The notes under the pieces are model-generated. The model ran no database searches and was not told where the DNA came from. It saw nothing but the letters and a program-made list of their open reading frames with translations. A program made the translations under genes and the position numbers. Source: Candidatus Binatia bacterium (GTDB lineage: Bacteria > Desulfobacterota > Binatia > UBA9968 > JAJDTQ01). Taken from it: a DNA stretch of 34,130 nucleotides. Numbering within the stretch: the stretch's first letter is position 1; every line of letters starts with the position of its first letter. The stretch is from the NCBI GenBank assembly GCA_022823055.1, contig JAJDXX010000244.1:1-34130 (forward strand), given 5' to 3'. Shown here piece by piece: positions 1 through 6,709 of this stretch.

Positions 1-24
1 CCGGAGCACTCCTGCCAGCAATCA

Positions 25-1452
25 ATGTGTGCAGTTTTCGGTTGCCACAAATGGGAGATTTACAGTTGCCCGCTACAGTTAGCTACTGAACTACGTGCAT
101 CGGGTGTCGATGCGATACTTGACAAATGGGATTTGAGAGAAGGGCACGAGGCCGATGCGTTCATGGAAAAGATGGTGACCGACAAGACCATCAAGAAGGT
201 GATCATCGTCTCTGACCGGGGTTACACTGAAAAATCGGATTCCCGAAAAGGCGGAGCTGGAACGGAAGCGCAGATCATCTCTAAAGAGCTCTATCAAGAA
301 GATCAGGACAAGTTTGTAGCCGTAGTCAGGGAGAGGGATGAGCGGGGCGAACCGTATTTGCCGGCGTACTACACGTCGCGAATTTTTATTGACTTCTCCG
401 ATGACGGCCTGTTCTCGGGCAGCTTCGAACAACTCATGCGGTGGATCGAAGACAAACCCCTCCATGAGCGTCCTCCCATTGGGGAGCTACCCCCGTATGT
501 GACAGAAGGAGAAAGCACCATCACCATCTCTACAGGCCCATCTAGACGACGAGCATACGACGCAATTACGGGTTCCAAAGGACACGCCTACTCTGCCACC
601 AAGGACTACTTCGACCTGTTTGTAAGAGAGCTTGAGAGGTTTCGGTTTGATCCCGAAGTCGATCCATTGGCGGAAGAGTTCCTTGAGAACTTCCAGGCAT
701 TCCTACCATATCGCGACGAATGCCTGGAGGTAGTGCGCGCGATTTCGCGTAACACCCACGAGGATCGCTTTGTGGATATTGTCCATTCCTTTTTTGACGG
801 TTTTCTTCAGTACACTGAACCGCCGGCGTCTCTAAAACAGTACAAAGTCTTGGCCATGGACAATTATAAATTCTTTGCCTACGAATTGTTCTTGCACTGC
901 TGCACCATGTTTTTCTCTGAACATCGCCCTGATCTCTTTGGTGCGTTGGTCGAGAGGCAATACTACTTGGAACGGAAACGGGACTTTGGCCGGGAGCCCC
1001 TTGTGGGGTTTACTGCGTTTCATCAGTACCTCGAATCTTTGAATCACAGAAACCAAGCGTTGAAGCTGGAGCGTACTTCGCTTGCAGCCGACATGATCAA
1101 GGAACGTGCTGTAGGTTCGGGGGCACAGTTCCGCAAACTGATGGAGATGGATTTCGTCTTGTTTCTCCGAGCGGATTTGGCCGGTGAGGGAGGTTACAAT
1201 AGATGGTGGCCAGACACCTCAGTTTACCTTGGTTGGGATTATCGAGCATTTGAAATGTTCGAGCGGTCCAGGTCTTCCCAGTACTTCGTAAAATACGTGT
1301 ATCCCTTTTTGGGTGCAAACAAAGAGGAATTAGAACAGTTACTTGAGAAATACACTGCCCCCAATGGCCTCGATGTCCCTCAATGGCATTATCGTTTCAG
1401 GCTTGTACCGAAAACGCTGATAGGCATTGAAGGCTTGTGTACAAAACCTTGA
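25..1452 (+). CDS. SEFIR (TIR-like) domain protein with uncharacterised C-terminal region
   Basis: Residues ~10-145 match the SEFIR branch of the TIR superfamily. The diagnostic segments are DKWDLREGHEADAFMEKMV, KKVIIVSDRGYTEK, GGAGTEAQIIS and a final SRIFIDFSDD strand. Bacterial proteins of this superfamily act in antiphage signalling, often as NAD-consuming effectors, so an immune role is likely but inferred. Residues ~165-475 form a mostly helical, aromatic-rich region that I cannot assign; it lacks obvious membrane segments. The usual first strand of the domain (VFISYSH type) is not visible. The ATG at 25 has no ribosome binding site and the frame is open to the window edge, so the gene may start upstream or be N-terminally damaged. 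Base composition is clearly lower in GC than the metabolic genes, which suggests recent transfer. The domain call is firm; the start is not. Confidence 0.75.
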   Translation: MCAVFGCHKWEIYSCPLQLATELRASGVDAILDKWDLREGHEADAFMEKMVTDKTIKKVIIVSDRGYTEKSDSRKGGAGTEAQIISKELYQEDQDKFVAVVRERDERGEPYLPAYYTSRIFIDFSDDGLFSGSFEQLMRWIEDKPLHERPPIGELPPYVTEGESTITISTGPSRRRAYDAITGSKGHAYSATKDYFDLFVRELERFRFDPEVDPLAEEFLENFQAFLPYRDECLEVVRAISRNTHEDRFVDIVHSFFDGFLQYTEPPASLKQYKVLAMDNYKFFAYELFLHCCTMFFSEHRPDLFGALVERQYYLERKRDFGREPLVGFTAFHQYLESLNHRNQALKLERTSLAADMIKERAVGSGAQFRKLMEMDFVLFLRADLAGEGGYNRWWPDTSVYLGWDYRAFEMFERSRSSQYFVKYVYPFLGANKEELEQLLEKYTAPNGLDVPQWHYRFRLVPKTLIGIEGLCTKP

Positions 1453-1474
1453 GAGGGCGTTTCGGACGTCCTCT
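1452..1474 (+). terminator. hairpin just after the SEFIR gene
   Basis: A 9-bp stem with one G-T pair (AGAGGGCGT / ACGTCCTCT) and a TTCGG loop begins at the last base of the stop codon. It is not followed by a T-run, so intrinsic termination is only a possibility. The remaining bases up to 1729 hold no gene I can recognise. Confidence 0.3.
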
Positions 1475-1729
1475 GAAAATAGACCCCGGGTGCCCGAAGT
1501 GGGATTACGTTCGCCTTCGGTTGGGCGAATGGGATCCCAGGACTTGGAGCAACGGCACCGACCACATTTCTGCCACATCACGTTTTCTCGCCAATGACAA
1601 TCACCGCCGTTCGCTGACACGCCTGTGAATCGGGCTGTTGAGCCCTTGTTCCCGGTCCGAAAAGCGCGTATCCGGGCTCATGGCCATACGAAAAGCAGGT
1701 AAAAGTGTGCCCGCCCGAAGGCGTGGGCG

Positions 1730-2101
1730 ATGGTAGCCTCCATCGGCGTGATCGCCTCGCCGTCGCAGGGTGTCTCTTACTACGAGAAGGACGGCTGCTA
1801 CGCGAGGGATGACCCCGCGCACAGGGAGGCGAGCGCCTGGGCGGGCAAGGAAGCCGGGGAACTGGGGCTTTCGGGCTCGGTCGATCCCGAGACCAGGGTC
1901 AAGACCACTCTCACCAAACGCTCCGTCGACGCCCTCGCGCCCGCCGACCGCCCCTTCATCGCATGGGACGACAGGCTGACAGGCTTCGGCGTCAGGGTCC
2001 GGCCCTCGGGGGTCAAGACCGTCGTCGTCAAACTACCGTGCGGGAGAGGGCGGACGCAAGACCACCTCCGCAAATCTCAAGCGAAAGGCGGCGGAGGCTA
2101 G
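1730..2101 (+). pseudogene. chimeric remnant: MobF relaxase N-terminus joined to tyrosine integrase N-terminus
   Basis: Residues 1-54 (1730-1891) read as the start of a TrwC/TraI-type MobF relaxase. They include the nucleophile region SYYEKDGCYARDD, with tyrosines 17 and 18, and the following helix ASAWAGKEAGELGLSGSVDPE. From residue ~55 (1892 on) the same frame reads as the arm-type DNA-binding domain (DUF4102) of a tyrosine recombinase: LTKRSVDALAP, then FIAWDDRLTGFGVRVRPSG. Homology stops near residue 106 and the frame ends in low-complexity sequence. Neither enzyme can work: the relaxase lacks its HUH histidines and helicase, and the integrase lacks its catalytic domain. The junction is in frame and falls in the VDPE/T region, so it probably arose by deletion or recombination inside a former integrative element. 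A frameshift after 2050 may hide a few more codons (KTTSANLKRKAAEARP in another frame). Confidence 0.8.
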
Positions 2102-2125
2102 GCCGTCTGCGTGGCTTGAGAGCAG

Positions 2126-2986
2126 TTAGACCGGCCCAGGGGTCGGTCCTGGCGAGGAATCCTGTTGCAGAAATGTTTCGGAACCGTGCACGACAGCAGT
2201 GATCAGACGGCGTTGGTCTTTGGTAAGACAGTCGTTGTTCAGGTGTTTCTTTTCCGCAGCAATGAACATTTCAAGGTCATAGACTCTTGAATCCGGGCGA
2301 CCTGCCATCTCGTAGTGACGCCCATCCGGGCCTGTAGTGTAGCGCACCAAGCTCAGGCAAGCCTTCGCCATAAACTCTTCGCTGCGCGAAATGCCCTCTT
2401 CCAACCATGCCTTTGGTGCATCGGGAGTGGAAAGATGGCCCCAGGACGTGATGATGTCAAAATAGAAAGGAGCTGCCGAAAGCGTCCCGTCTTGGAAAGC
2501 CTGTTCAATCTTCGCGATTAGTATCTTGCCGAGTCTCGCAAAAGTTTTTTCTGTGATGGGAGGCGGATCCGTCGACACTCCACGGAAGACACCAAACTCG
2601 CCACCGCGCGAGACATAGACCTCGGCAAGAAAACCGGGGGAGTCCGTCTTCTCGAAGGCTTCGACAAGATGCTCGCCAGCCTCACTCGGCTCCCATTGCT
2701 TGAGTATCTCGTACACGAGGAAACTGAGGTGCGCACGCGGTGGCAAGTCAAACCAACCGGTATTCCGTTCGATACCGATAACTTTCTCGCCGACACGAAA
2801 CAAAGCATCTAGCATGGCCTGCAGGCGGAGGCCCGGCTGGGAATATTCGGGAAGAATGAGAAGATGGCCGAGGGAAGCACCGAAGTCGGATGCCTCCCGT
2901 CTTGGCGATCCGACTGCACAAATGGAGTTCATCTCCAGAGTGTATTTCGAGCCGCGTCGGCTTCTGAACAAGTCCGAATACGGCAT
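2126..2986 (-). pseudogene. C-terminal fragment of a KAP-family P-loop NTPase
   Basis: The readable part, from about residue 35 to 275, resembles the C-terminal helical region of KAP-family NTPases. Similar landmarks are the alternating helices around FEKTDSPGFLAEVYVSRGGE, TEKTFARLGKILIAKIEQ, and the late SRVYDLEMFI segment. The Walker A and B motifs and the transmembrane insert of the family, several hundred residues, are absent. The first ~25 residues of the ORF lie antisense to the DUF2726 gene, so the true junction is probably near 2870-2920. KAP NTPases are frequent in phage-defence islands and plasmids; here the ATPase half is lost and the gene is presumed dead. Family assignment is from memory of the profile and is moderate. 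Confidence 0.55.
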
Positions 2987-3371
2987 TCTGCAGGTTCTTG
3001 AGAGGCTTACCCGCGAAATGGGAGGCGGCTATCGCGTCATGGCGCAAACCAGCCTGGGTGAGGTGATCGCCCCTGTCAATGGCGCCGCATCCGGGTCGGA
3101 GGAAGCGCGCGACCTTGCCTTTCGCTCAATCAACAGCAAACGCTTGGACTTCCTGGTCATCGACCGCACAGGCATGCCCGCTTTGGCGGTGGAATACCAG
3201 GGGCATGGCCACTACCAGAACAGGGCATTCATGCGCGATGCCGTGAAACGGGAAGCCATCAGAAAGGCCAGGGTGCCGTTCCTGGAGATTCCGGCGGAGT
3301 ACGACAGAACAGTCGTGGAGAACCAAATTCGCTCGGCGTTGCGCCCGGATGAAAGGCGCGGTTCCGCCTGA
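2922..3371 (+). CDS. DUF2726 domain protein
   Basis: The 149-residue product is nearly all DUF2726, a nuclease-like fold of unknown function. It shows the typical opening RRLLNKSEYGILQVLE, then YRVMAQTSLGEVI, AFRSINSKRLDFLVIDR, AVEYQGHGHY and DAVKREAIRKARVPFLEIPA. The INSKRLDFLV...VEYQG pattern resembles a restriction-endonuclease-like core (D...E-x-Q). I chose the ATG at 2922 because the in-frame sequence before it is the antisense of the KAP fragment. Many family members carry an extra N-terminal segment, so this gene may also have lost its 5' end at the same junction. No convincing ribosome binding site is visible. It may be a surviving intact domain in a decayed island. Confidence 0.7.
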   Translation: MEFISRVYFEPRRLLNKSEYGILQVLERLTREMGGGYRVMAQTSLGEVIAPVNGAASGSEEARDLAFRSINSKRLDFLVIDRTGMPALAVEYQGHGHYQNRAFMRDAVKREAIRKARVPFLEIPAEYDRTVVENQIRSALRPDERRGSA

Positions 3372-3441
3372 CTGCACCTCCCGGACGCTCGCCGTTCCGT
3401 CGGTTGAAAGCCCGCGACACCCGAAAGGACCGATAGCCGCG

Positions 3442-3939
3442 ATGCCTCTCAGATGCCTTGACCCCTCCGCCAACGGCAGTATTCTGGCGTTCGACCTGTC
3501 GCCCGGCGAGTGGCGCGCGCTGGAGCTTGAGAACAGGAAGACCCGCCACCTGAAGATGACGTGCCGCGATGCGCAGGTGACGCTCAAGAGATCCCGGCGC
3601 GGCACGCCGTTCTTCGCCCACAAGAGTGTTGGCGAGTGCTCGATCGCTCCGGAGACGGAGGCCCATCTGCGGTTGAAACGGATTGCCATAGAGGCTGCCC
3701 GGATGCACGGTTGGGATGCGGAGACCGAGGTTGCCGGAGAAATCGGCGAGGGCGACCGCGATTCCGGCAGCGGATTCTCCGCACTCCTGCGCATGAGGGC
3801 GCTGACGCGGGTGTGTTCGATGTCGGGCGCAGGGATGACCGAAACGAGGCCTCTTCCGAGCATCCGTGTCAGGCCGAGGCTGTCTTGGAAAGGCGGTCCC
3901 CGGTCACCCAGTGGGCGCTACCGCCCGGACCAGCCGTAG
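3442..3939 (+). pseudogene. truncated CoiA-like competence family gene
   Basis: The first ~100 residues from the ATG at 3442 match the N-terminus of CoiA-like proteins: MPLRCLDP, the LSPGEWRALELENRKTRHL helix, LKRSRRGTPFFAHK and APETEAHLRLKRIAIEAA. After EVAGE the expected continuation, a nuclease-like core with D...E-x-Q-W strands, is missing in all three frames; instead the frame runs through unrelated sequence to a stop at 3937-3939. CoiA-type proteins are linked to natural transformation in Firmicutes, but this longer group in other bacteria is often carried on mobile elements and its role is not known. I regard the copy as broken at about 3745. Confidence 0.6.
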
Positions 3940-4431
3940 GATACAAGCTGGAGGATTTCGCCGGGGTGAATGGCCTTGCGTCGCTTTTGCGTCGCAGCCT
4001 GGAGTCCACCAAGTCCTTGAAATCGCAAGCGTGTGTTTGGACCGGTACACGACCAGTATACGCCCGTGTTACGGAGAGAACACGCCTTTCCCATGGTGCG
4101 AGCGGGTCGGAGGGGCTCGACCTGCGCAAGGGAGCGCATCCGGTCGCAGACAAGGCACGACAGGCACCATGGTGCGGCAGGTGTGAGAACCAGAGCCCGC
4201 GCAGGCGGTCAGGAACGAAGAAACCAGGGGCACAAGCGAAGGGGAATGGACGCCGGAGGATCCGGCGGAGGGGAGCCACCACGGCGATTGAGTGGCGATG
4301 AGTGCGGGAGGTAGTGAAGACGGTCGTGTCGAGCACACTGACGGAGGCGCGAGCAGTGGCCCGGACACAAGTGCACGGGGTAGTGCGGAAGCCGGTGGCG
4401 GGCGAAGCGAACGCGGAGCGGCAGCGCCGAC

Positions 4432-4456
4432 GACGAGCGCAGCGAGTCGGACGGCA
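4432..4456 (+). repeat. direct repeat block, copy 1 (with 4761-4785)
   Basis: This 25-nt block matches 4761-4785 at 24 of 25 positions, 329 bp apart in direct orientation. Sequence on both sides also aligns with substitutions and small gaps, so this is the best conserved core of a larger diverged duplication. Confidence 0.6.
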
Positions 4457-4760
4457 CGAGCGATGCGAGGTCGCCGGAGGCGACGAGCCGAGCCAACACC
4501 TGGCCGGTTCGAAGTGAATCGGCGCAGTGGTCGAGCTGCTGCACCGTCGTGGACATCACGGACGTGCTGACGAGCGCTGTGGTGATCGGCGTGGTCGGCA
4601 GCACGCGGCGGGGAGCACTGAAGGCGGTGACGGCAGACGTGCGGAGCACGTTGTCGGTGTCGCCTTCAGTGGCGAGGACACCGGAGGAGGACGTGATGCG
4701 GAAGCTGGTGACAGGCGAAGCCCGCACCGGGCGACGCGGATGATGAGCGTTGATGCCGAG

Positions 4761-4785
4761 GACGAACGCAGCGAGTCGGACGGCA
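4761..4785 (+). repeat. direct repeat block, copy 2 (with 4432-4456)
   Basis: This is the second copy of the GACGAACGCAGCGAGTCGG block, with one difference from the copy at 4432. The flanks align as well, including a shared GCGGAAGC-x-GGTG-x-GGCGAAGC stretch about 60 bp upstream in both. Confidence 0.6.
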
Positions 4786-4862
4786 TGAGCGGGGCGATGC
4801 TGCCGAAGGCGGCGAGCCGTGTCACGCGTCGAGACACGGTGGTGAAGCTGGAGCACCGTGAT

Positions 4863-4880
4863 GGTGGAGATGAAGGGCGT
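4863..4880 (+). repeat. direct repeat block B, copy 1 (with 5040-5057)
   Basis: This 18-nt block matches 5040-5057 at 17 of 18 positions, 177 bp apart. A more diverged relative lies near 4549. All belong to the degenerate repeat tract at 4300-5110. Confidence 0.5.
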
Positions 4881-5039
4881 CACCTTCAGCGACCGCGATG
4901 TGAAGACCGGTGACGGGCAGAGCCGCACCAGGGAGGCGCAGGCGGAAGGACGGACCGGACCGAAGGGACGTGGGCCGTGGGGAGGGGTCGTGCCGAGAAC
5001 AAGCACACCGCGGGGATTGTCGTCATGGTCGGCGTCGTT

Positions 5040-5057
5040 GGTGGAGATGAAAGGCGT
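5040..5057 (+). repeat. direct repeat block B, copy 2 (with 4863-4880)
   Basis: This is the second copy of the GTGGAGATGAARGGCGT block. It is followed by ATGGACGTGAAGACC, similar to GCGATGTGAAGACC after the first copy, which supports duplication rather than chance. Confidence 0.5.
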
Positions 5058-5160
5058 GGCAACGATGGACGTGAAGACCCAGTGTGGGAGCGACGGCGCC
5101 GGAGATGCTGCGAGGAAGGGGCCGCGCCAACGAGTGACGCGACCCCATGGTGTGTACGGA

Positions 5161-5424
5161 TCAGGCAGCGATCTGTTCGATCTTCTGCACCGGTATCCCG
5201 AGCTGGCGGGCTTTGTCGACGAGGTTGTCGGTGATGCCGCTGCCGGGGAACGCGATGACGCCCTTCGGCAGGAGGTTGAGGAGGTCGTCGTTGCGGCGGA
5301 ACGGAGCAGCCCGTCCGTGGCGATCCCAGTCGGGCTTGCAGACGACCTGGTAGACGCCGCGCTGCTCGGCCCAGCTCGCCGCGATGCGCTCGACGCCCGG
5401 GCCGCCGCCGTGAACGAGCACCAT
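5161..5424 (-). pseudogene. DUF2493 (YspA-like SLOG) C-terminal fragment
   Basis: The 87 residues match the second half of the DUF2493 domain, a Rossmann-like SLOG family thought to bind nucleotide-type ligands. Landmarks are MVLVHGGGPGVERIAASWAE, the CKPDWDRHGRAAPFRRND block, and GVIAFPGSGITDNLVDKAR. The N-terminal strand and glycine loop are missing: the frame meets a stop a few codons upstream, next to an inverted-repeat element that begins at 5444. DUF2493 genes are common on alphaproteobacterial plasmids and conjugative elements near antirestriction and ParB-like genes, which fits the relaxase and integrase debris. The start given is only the first methionine of the fragment. Confidence 0.7.
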
Positions 5425-5443
5425 GTCGGAGAATTCGTATTAT

Positions 5444-5574
5444 GTCCTTCGACATCGCTTCGCTGACGCTCCGCTACGCTCAGGACGAACGGTTGTGATA
5501 GTCGTGTCCTGAGCCCTTTGGCAAAGCCTGTCCCGAGCTTGCCGAAGGGCTCAGGGCGAACGAAGTCGAAGGAC
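5444..5574. repeat. 131-bp inverted-repeat element with internal 17-bp hairpin
   Basis: Perfect 10-bp outer repeats (GTCCTTCGAC at 5444-5453, GTCGAAGGAC at 5565-5574) enclose a strong hairpin. The hairpin arms are 5508-5524 and 5539-5555: 17 bp with one G-T pair and a 14-nt loop. The CCTGAGCCCTT / AAGGGCTCAGG core resembles the CTCAGGGCGAACG-type intergenic repeats seen in many environmental genomes. The element abuts the broken end of the DUF2493 fragment and ends 75 bp before the next real gene. Confidence 0.75.
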
Positions 5575-5649
5575 GGTTCAACTACCCGGACAGACTCCCA
5601 AGAGCCTGGAGTGCCCCGCGCGGCCGGGCGATTCACAGGAGGCGCCACA

Positions 5650-6471
5650 GTGGCGGATTCGCAGGAAAGCATGGGTGAACGGGCGGCACGGGAGGTCGGC
5701 GTGCTGCTGGGCAAGTGCGCGGCGGGGGAAGCGGAGGTCGCTGCCACCTACTTCAGCCGGCCGCGGCCCAAGGAAGACCACATCCGGTTTCTGAGACAAC
5801 AGACCGGCCGGGAGCTGACCCGCGTGTACCAGTTGGGCGGCCTGCTGGCCAATCAGTTGGGGTGGCTGGGCGTCACGGTGGACCGTCACACCTACCTCGA
5901 GACCCTGGAGAAGCTTCACGAGGAGACCAACCACTACGTCATGTGCCACGACGTGCTGGCATGGTTCACGGGCGAGCAGCCCTTCATCGGCGAACTGCGC
6001 CGCTACGACATCTTCAATCCCGACCCGACCCTCCCCGAAAACGAGGCCAGCATCCGGTTGTCCCGTGAAAAGAAGGCCATCGCGGACGAGCTGGCGGCGG
6101 AGGGGGCGCCCTGGGCAGCCCTGGTCGGGGACGAAGGGGTGCTGGAGGGCGGCGGCTCGGGAACGTTCTTCGCCTTGAGCCGGATCAAGGGCGGCGAGCT
6201 CGAACGGCGGGTGGCCGAAGCCATGAAGGTGGTCCTGGACGACGAGCTGCGGCACGGCGCCGACCAGTTGAAACGCTTCCACGACATCGATTTGACGGAG
6301 GAAGACCTGGAGCGGATCAAAGGATACGTCAAGCGTCACGGCGACGCGCGGGTAAGGTTTCGCAACGCCCAGTTCAACTATCCGGTGAGCGAGGCGCGCA
6401 TGCGCGAGATCGAAGCCGGCAAGATCGAGCCGTTGTACGTCTGGGAAGAGGTCGCGCGGAGCGAGGCGTGA
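5650..6471 (+). CDS. putative ferritin-like di-iron protein, unknown function
   Basis: I do not recognise a named family. The 273-residue protein is helical and shows two ExxH motifs, E92-x-x-H95 in LHEETNHYVMCHDVL and E199-x-x-H202 in VLDDELRHGADQL. Other acidic residues, for example E55 and E183/E185, lie in the helices before each motif. This E...ExxH...E...ExxH layout is that of ferritin-like di-iron carboxylate proteins, so metal binding is inferred. The GTG at 5650 is chosen because a perfect AGGAGG (5637-5642) sits 7 nt upstream; the longer ORF start at 5518 lies inside the inverted-repeat element. There is no signal peptide, so the protein should be cytoplasmic. It stands just before a kbl remnant and an SDR gene on the same strand. 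The gene looks intact with normal high-GC codon use. Confidence 0.7.
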   Translation: MADSQESMGERAAREVGVLLGKCAAGEAEVAATYFSRPRPKEDHIRFLRQQTGRELTRVYQLGGLLANQLGWLGVTVDRHTYLETLEKLHEETNHYVMCHDVLAWFTGEQPFIGELRRYDIFNPDPTLPENEASIRLSREKKAIADELAAEGAPWAALVGDEGVLEGGGSGTFFALSRIKGGELERRVAEAMKVVLDDELRHGADQLKRFHDIDLTEEDLERIKGYVKRHGDARVRFRNAQFNYPVSEARMREIEAGKIEPLYVWEEVARSEA

Positions 6472-6492
6472 TGTACCCCCCGAGCCGCTCCC

Positions 6493-6648
6493 ATGAATGA
6501 ACAGGGCCGCAGGGACATGGCACACGCTTTCGTCGACGACCTGGCCGCAAGGATCGAGAACCTCAAGGCCGAGGGCCTGTTCAAGCAGGAACAGGTCATC
6601 GCCTCCCCGCAACAGGGCGAGGTTACGCTTGAGAACGGCGCGGCCTGC
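6493..6648 (+). pseudogene. N-terminal remnant of a kbl-like 2-amino-3-ketobutyrate CoA ligase
   Basis: The first ~52 codons match the N-terminus of glycine C-acetyltransferases (Kbl): AFVDDLAARIENLKAEGLFK followed by EQVIASPQQGEVTLENGA. The conserved continuation (NFCANNYLGL) and the whole PLP-binding domain are absent. The frame then runs out of register into the start of the SDR gene. No strong ribosome binding site precedes the ATG. It is probably a deletion remnant whose promoter side has been retained upstream of the SDR gene. A short functional leader peptide is possible but unsupported. Confidence 0.6.
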
Positions 6649-6709
6649 ATCGTCGGCGCCACCGGCCGCGGCACGCCCGAACACTGCGGGCTGACGTGGA
6701 GGAACCAAG

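Larger units (their letters stand above)
3940..5160. other. 1.2 kb without a recognisable gene; diverged internal repeats
   Basis: No ORF on either strand has recognisable homology or convincing codon use. The longest frame (4209-5747, minus strand) runs antisense through the ferritin-like gene start and two repeats. From about 4300 to 5110 the sequence consists of diverged copies of a unit of roughly 180-330 bp. Repeated landmarks include a GACGARCGCAGCGAGTCGG block, a GTGGAGATGAARGGCGT block, and a block reading GTG-x-RK-x-V-x-GEA in one frame. It is probably decayed sequence of the former mobile element. Confidence 0.45.

Noticed and set aside
1453-1729. tRNA gene or attachment site near the integrase remnant
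   Set aside because: I looked for a cloverleaf and a CCA-type 3' end and for a duplicated short core; none is visible.
4300-5110. Possible CRISPR array in the repeat tract
   Set aside because: Repeat blocks differ in spacing (329 and 177 bp), are degenerate, and have no regular short repeat-spacer structure or cas genes.
4209-5747. 512-codon minus-strand ORF
   Set aside because: It crosses the repeat tract, the DUF2493 fragment in another frame, the inverted-repeat element and the start of the ferritin-like gene. Its composition is Ser/Pro/Arg-rich with no recognisable motif, typical of a chance frame in high-GC DNA.
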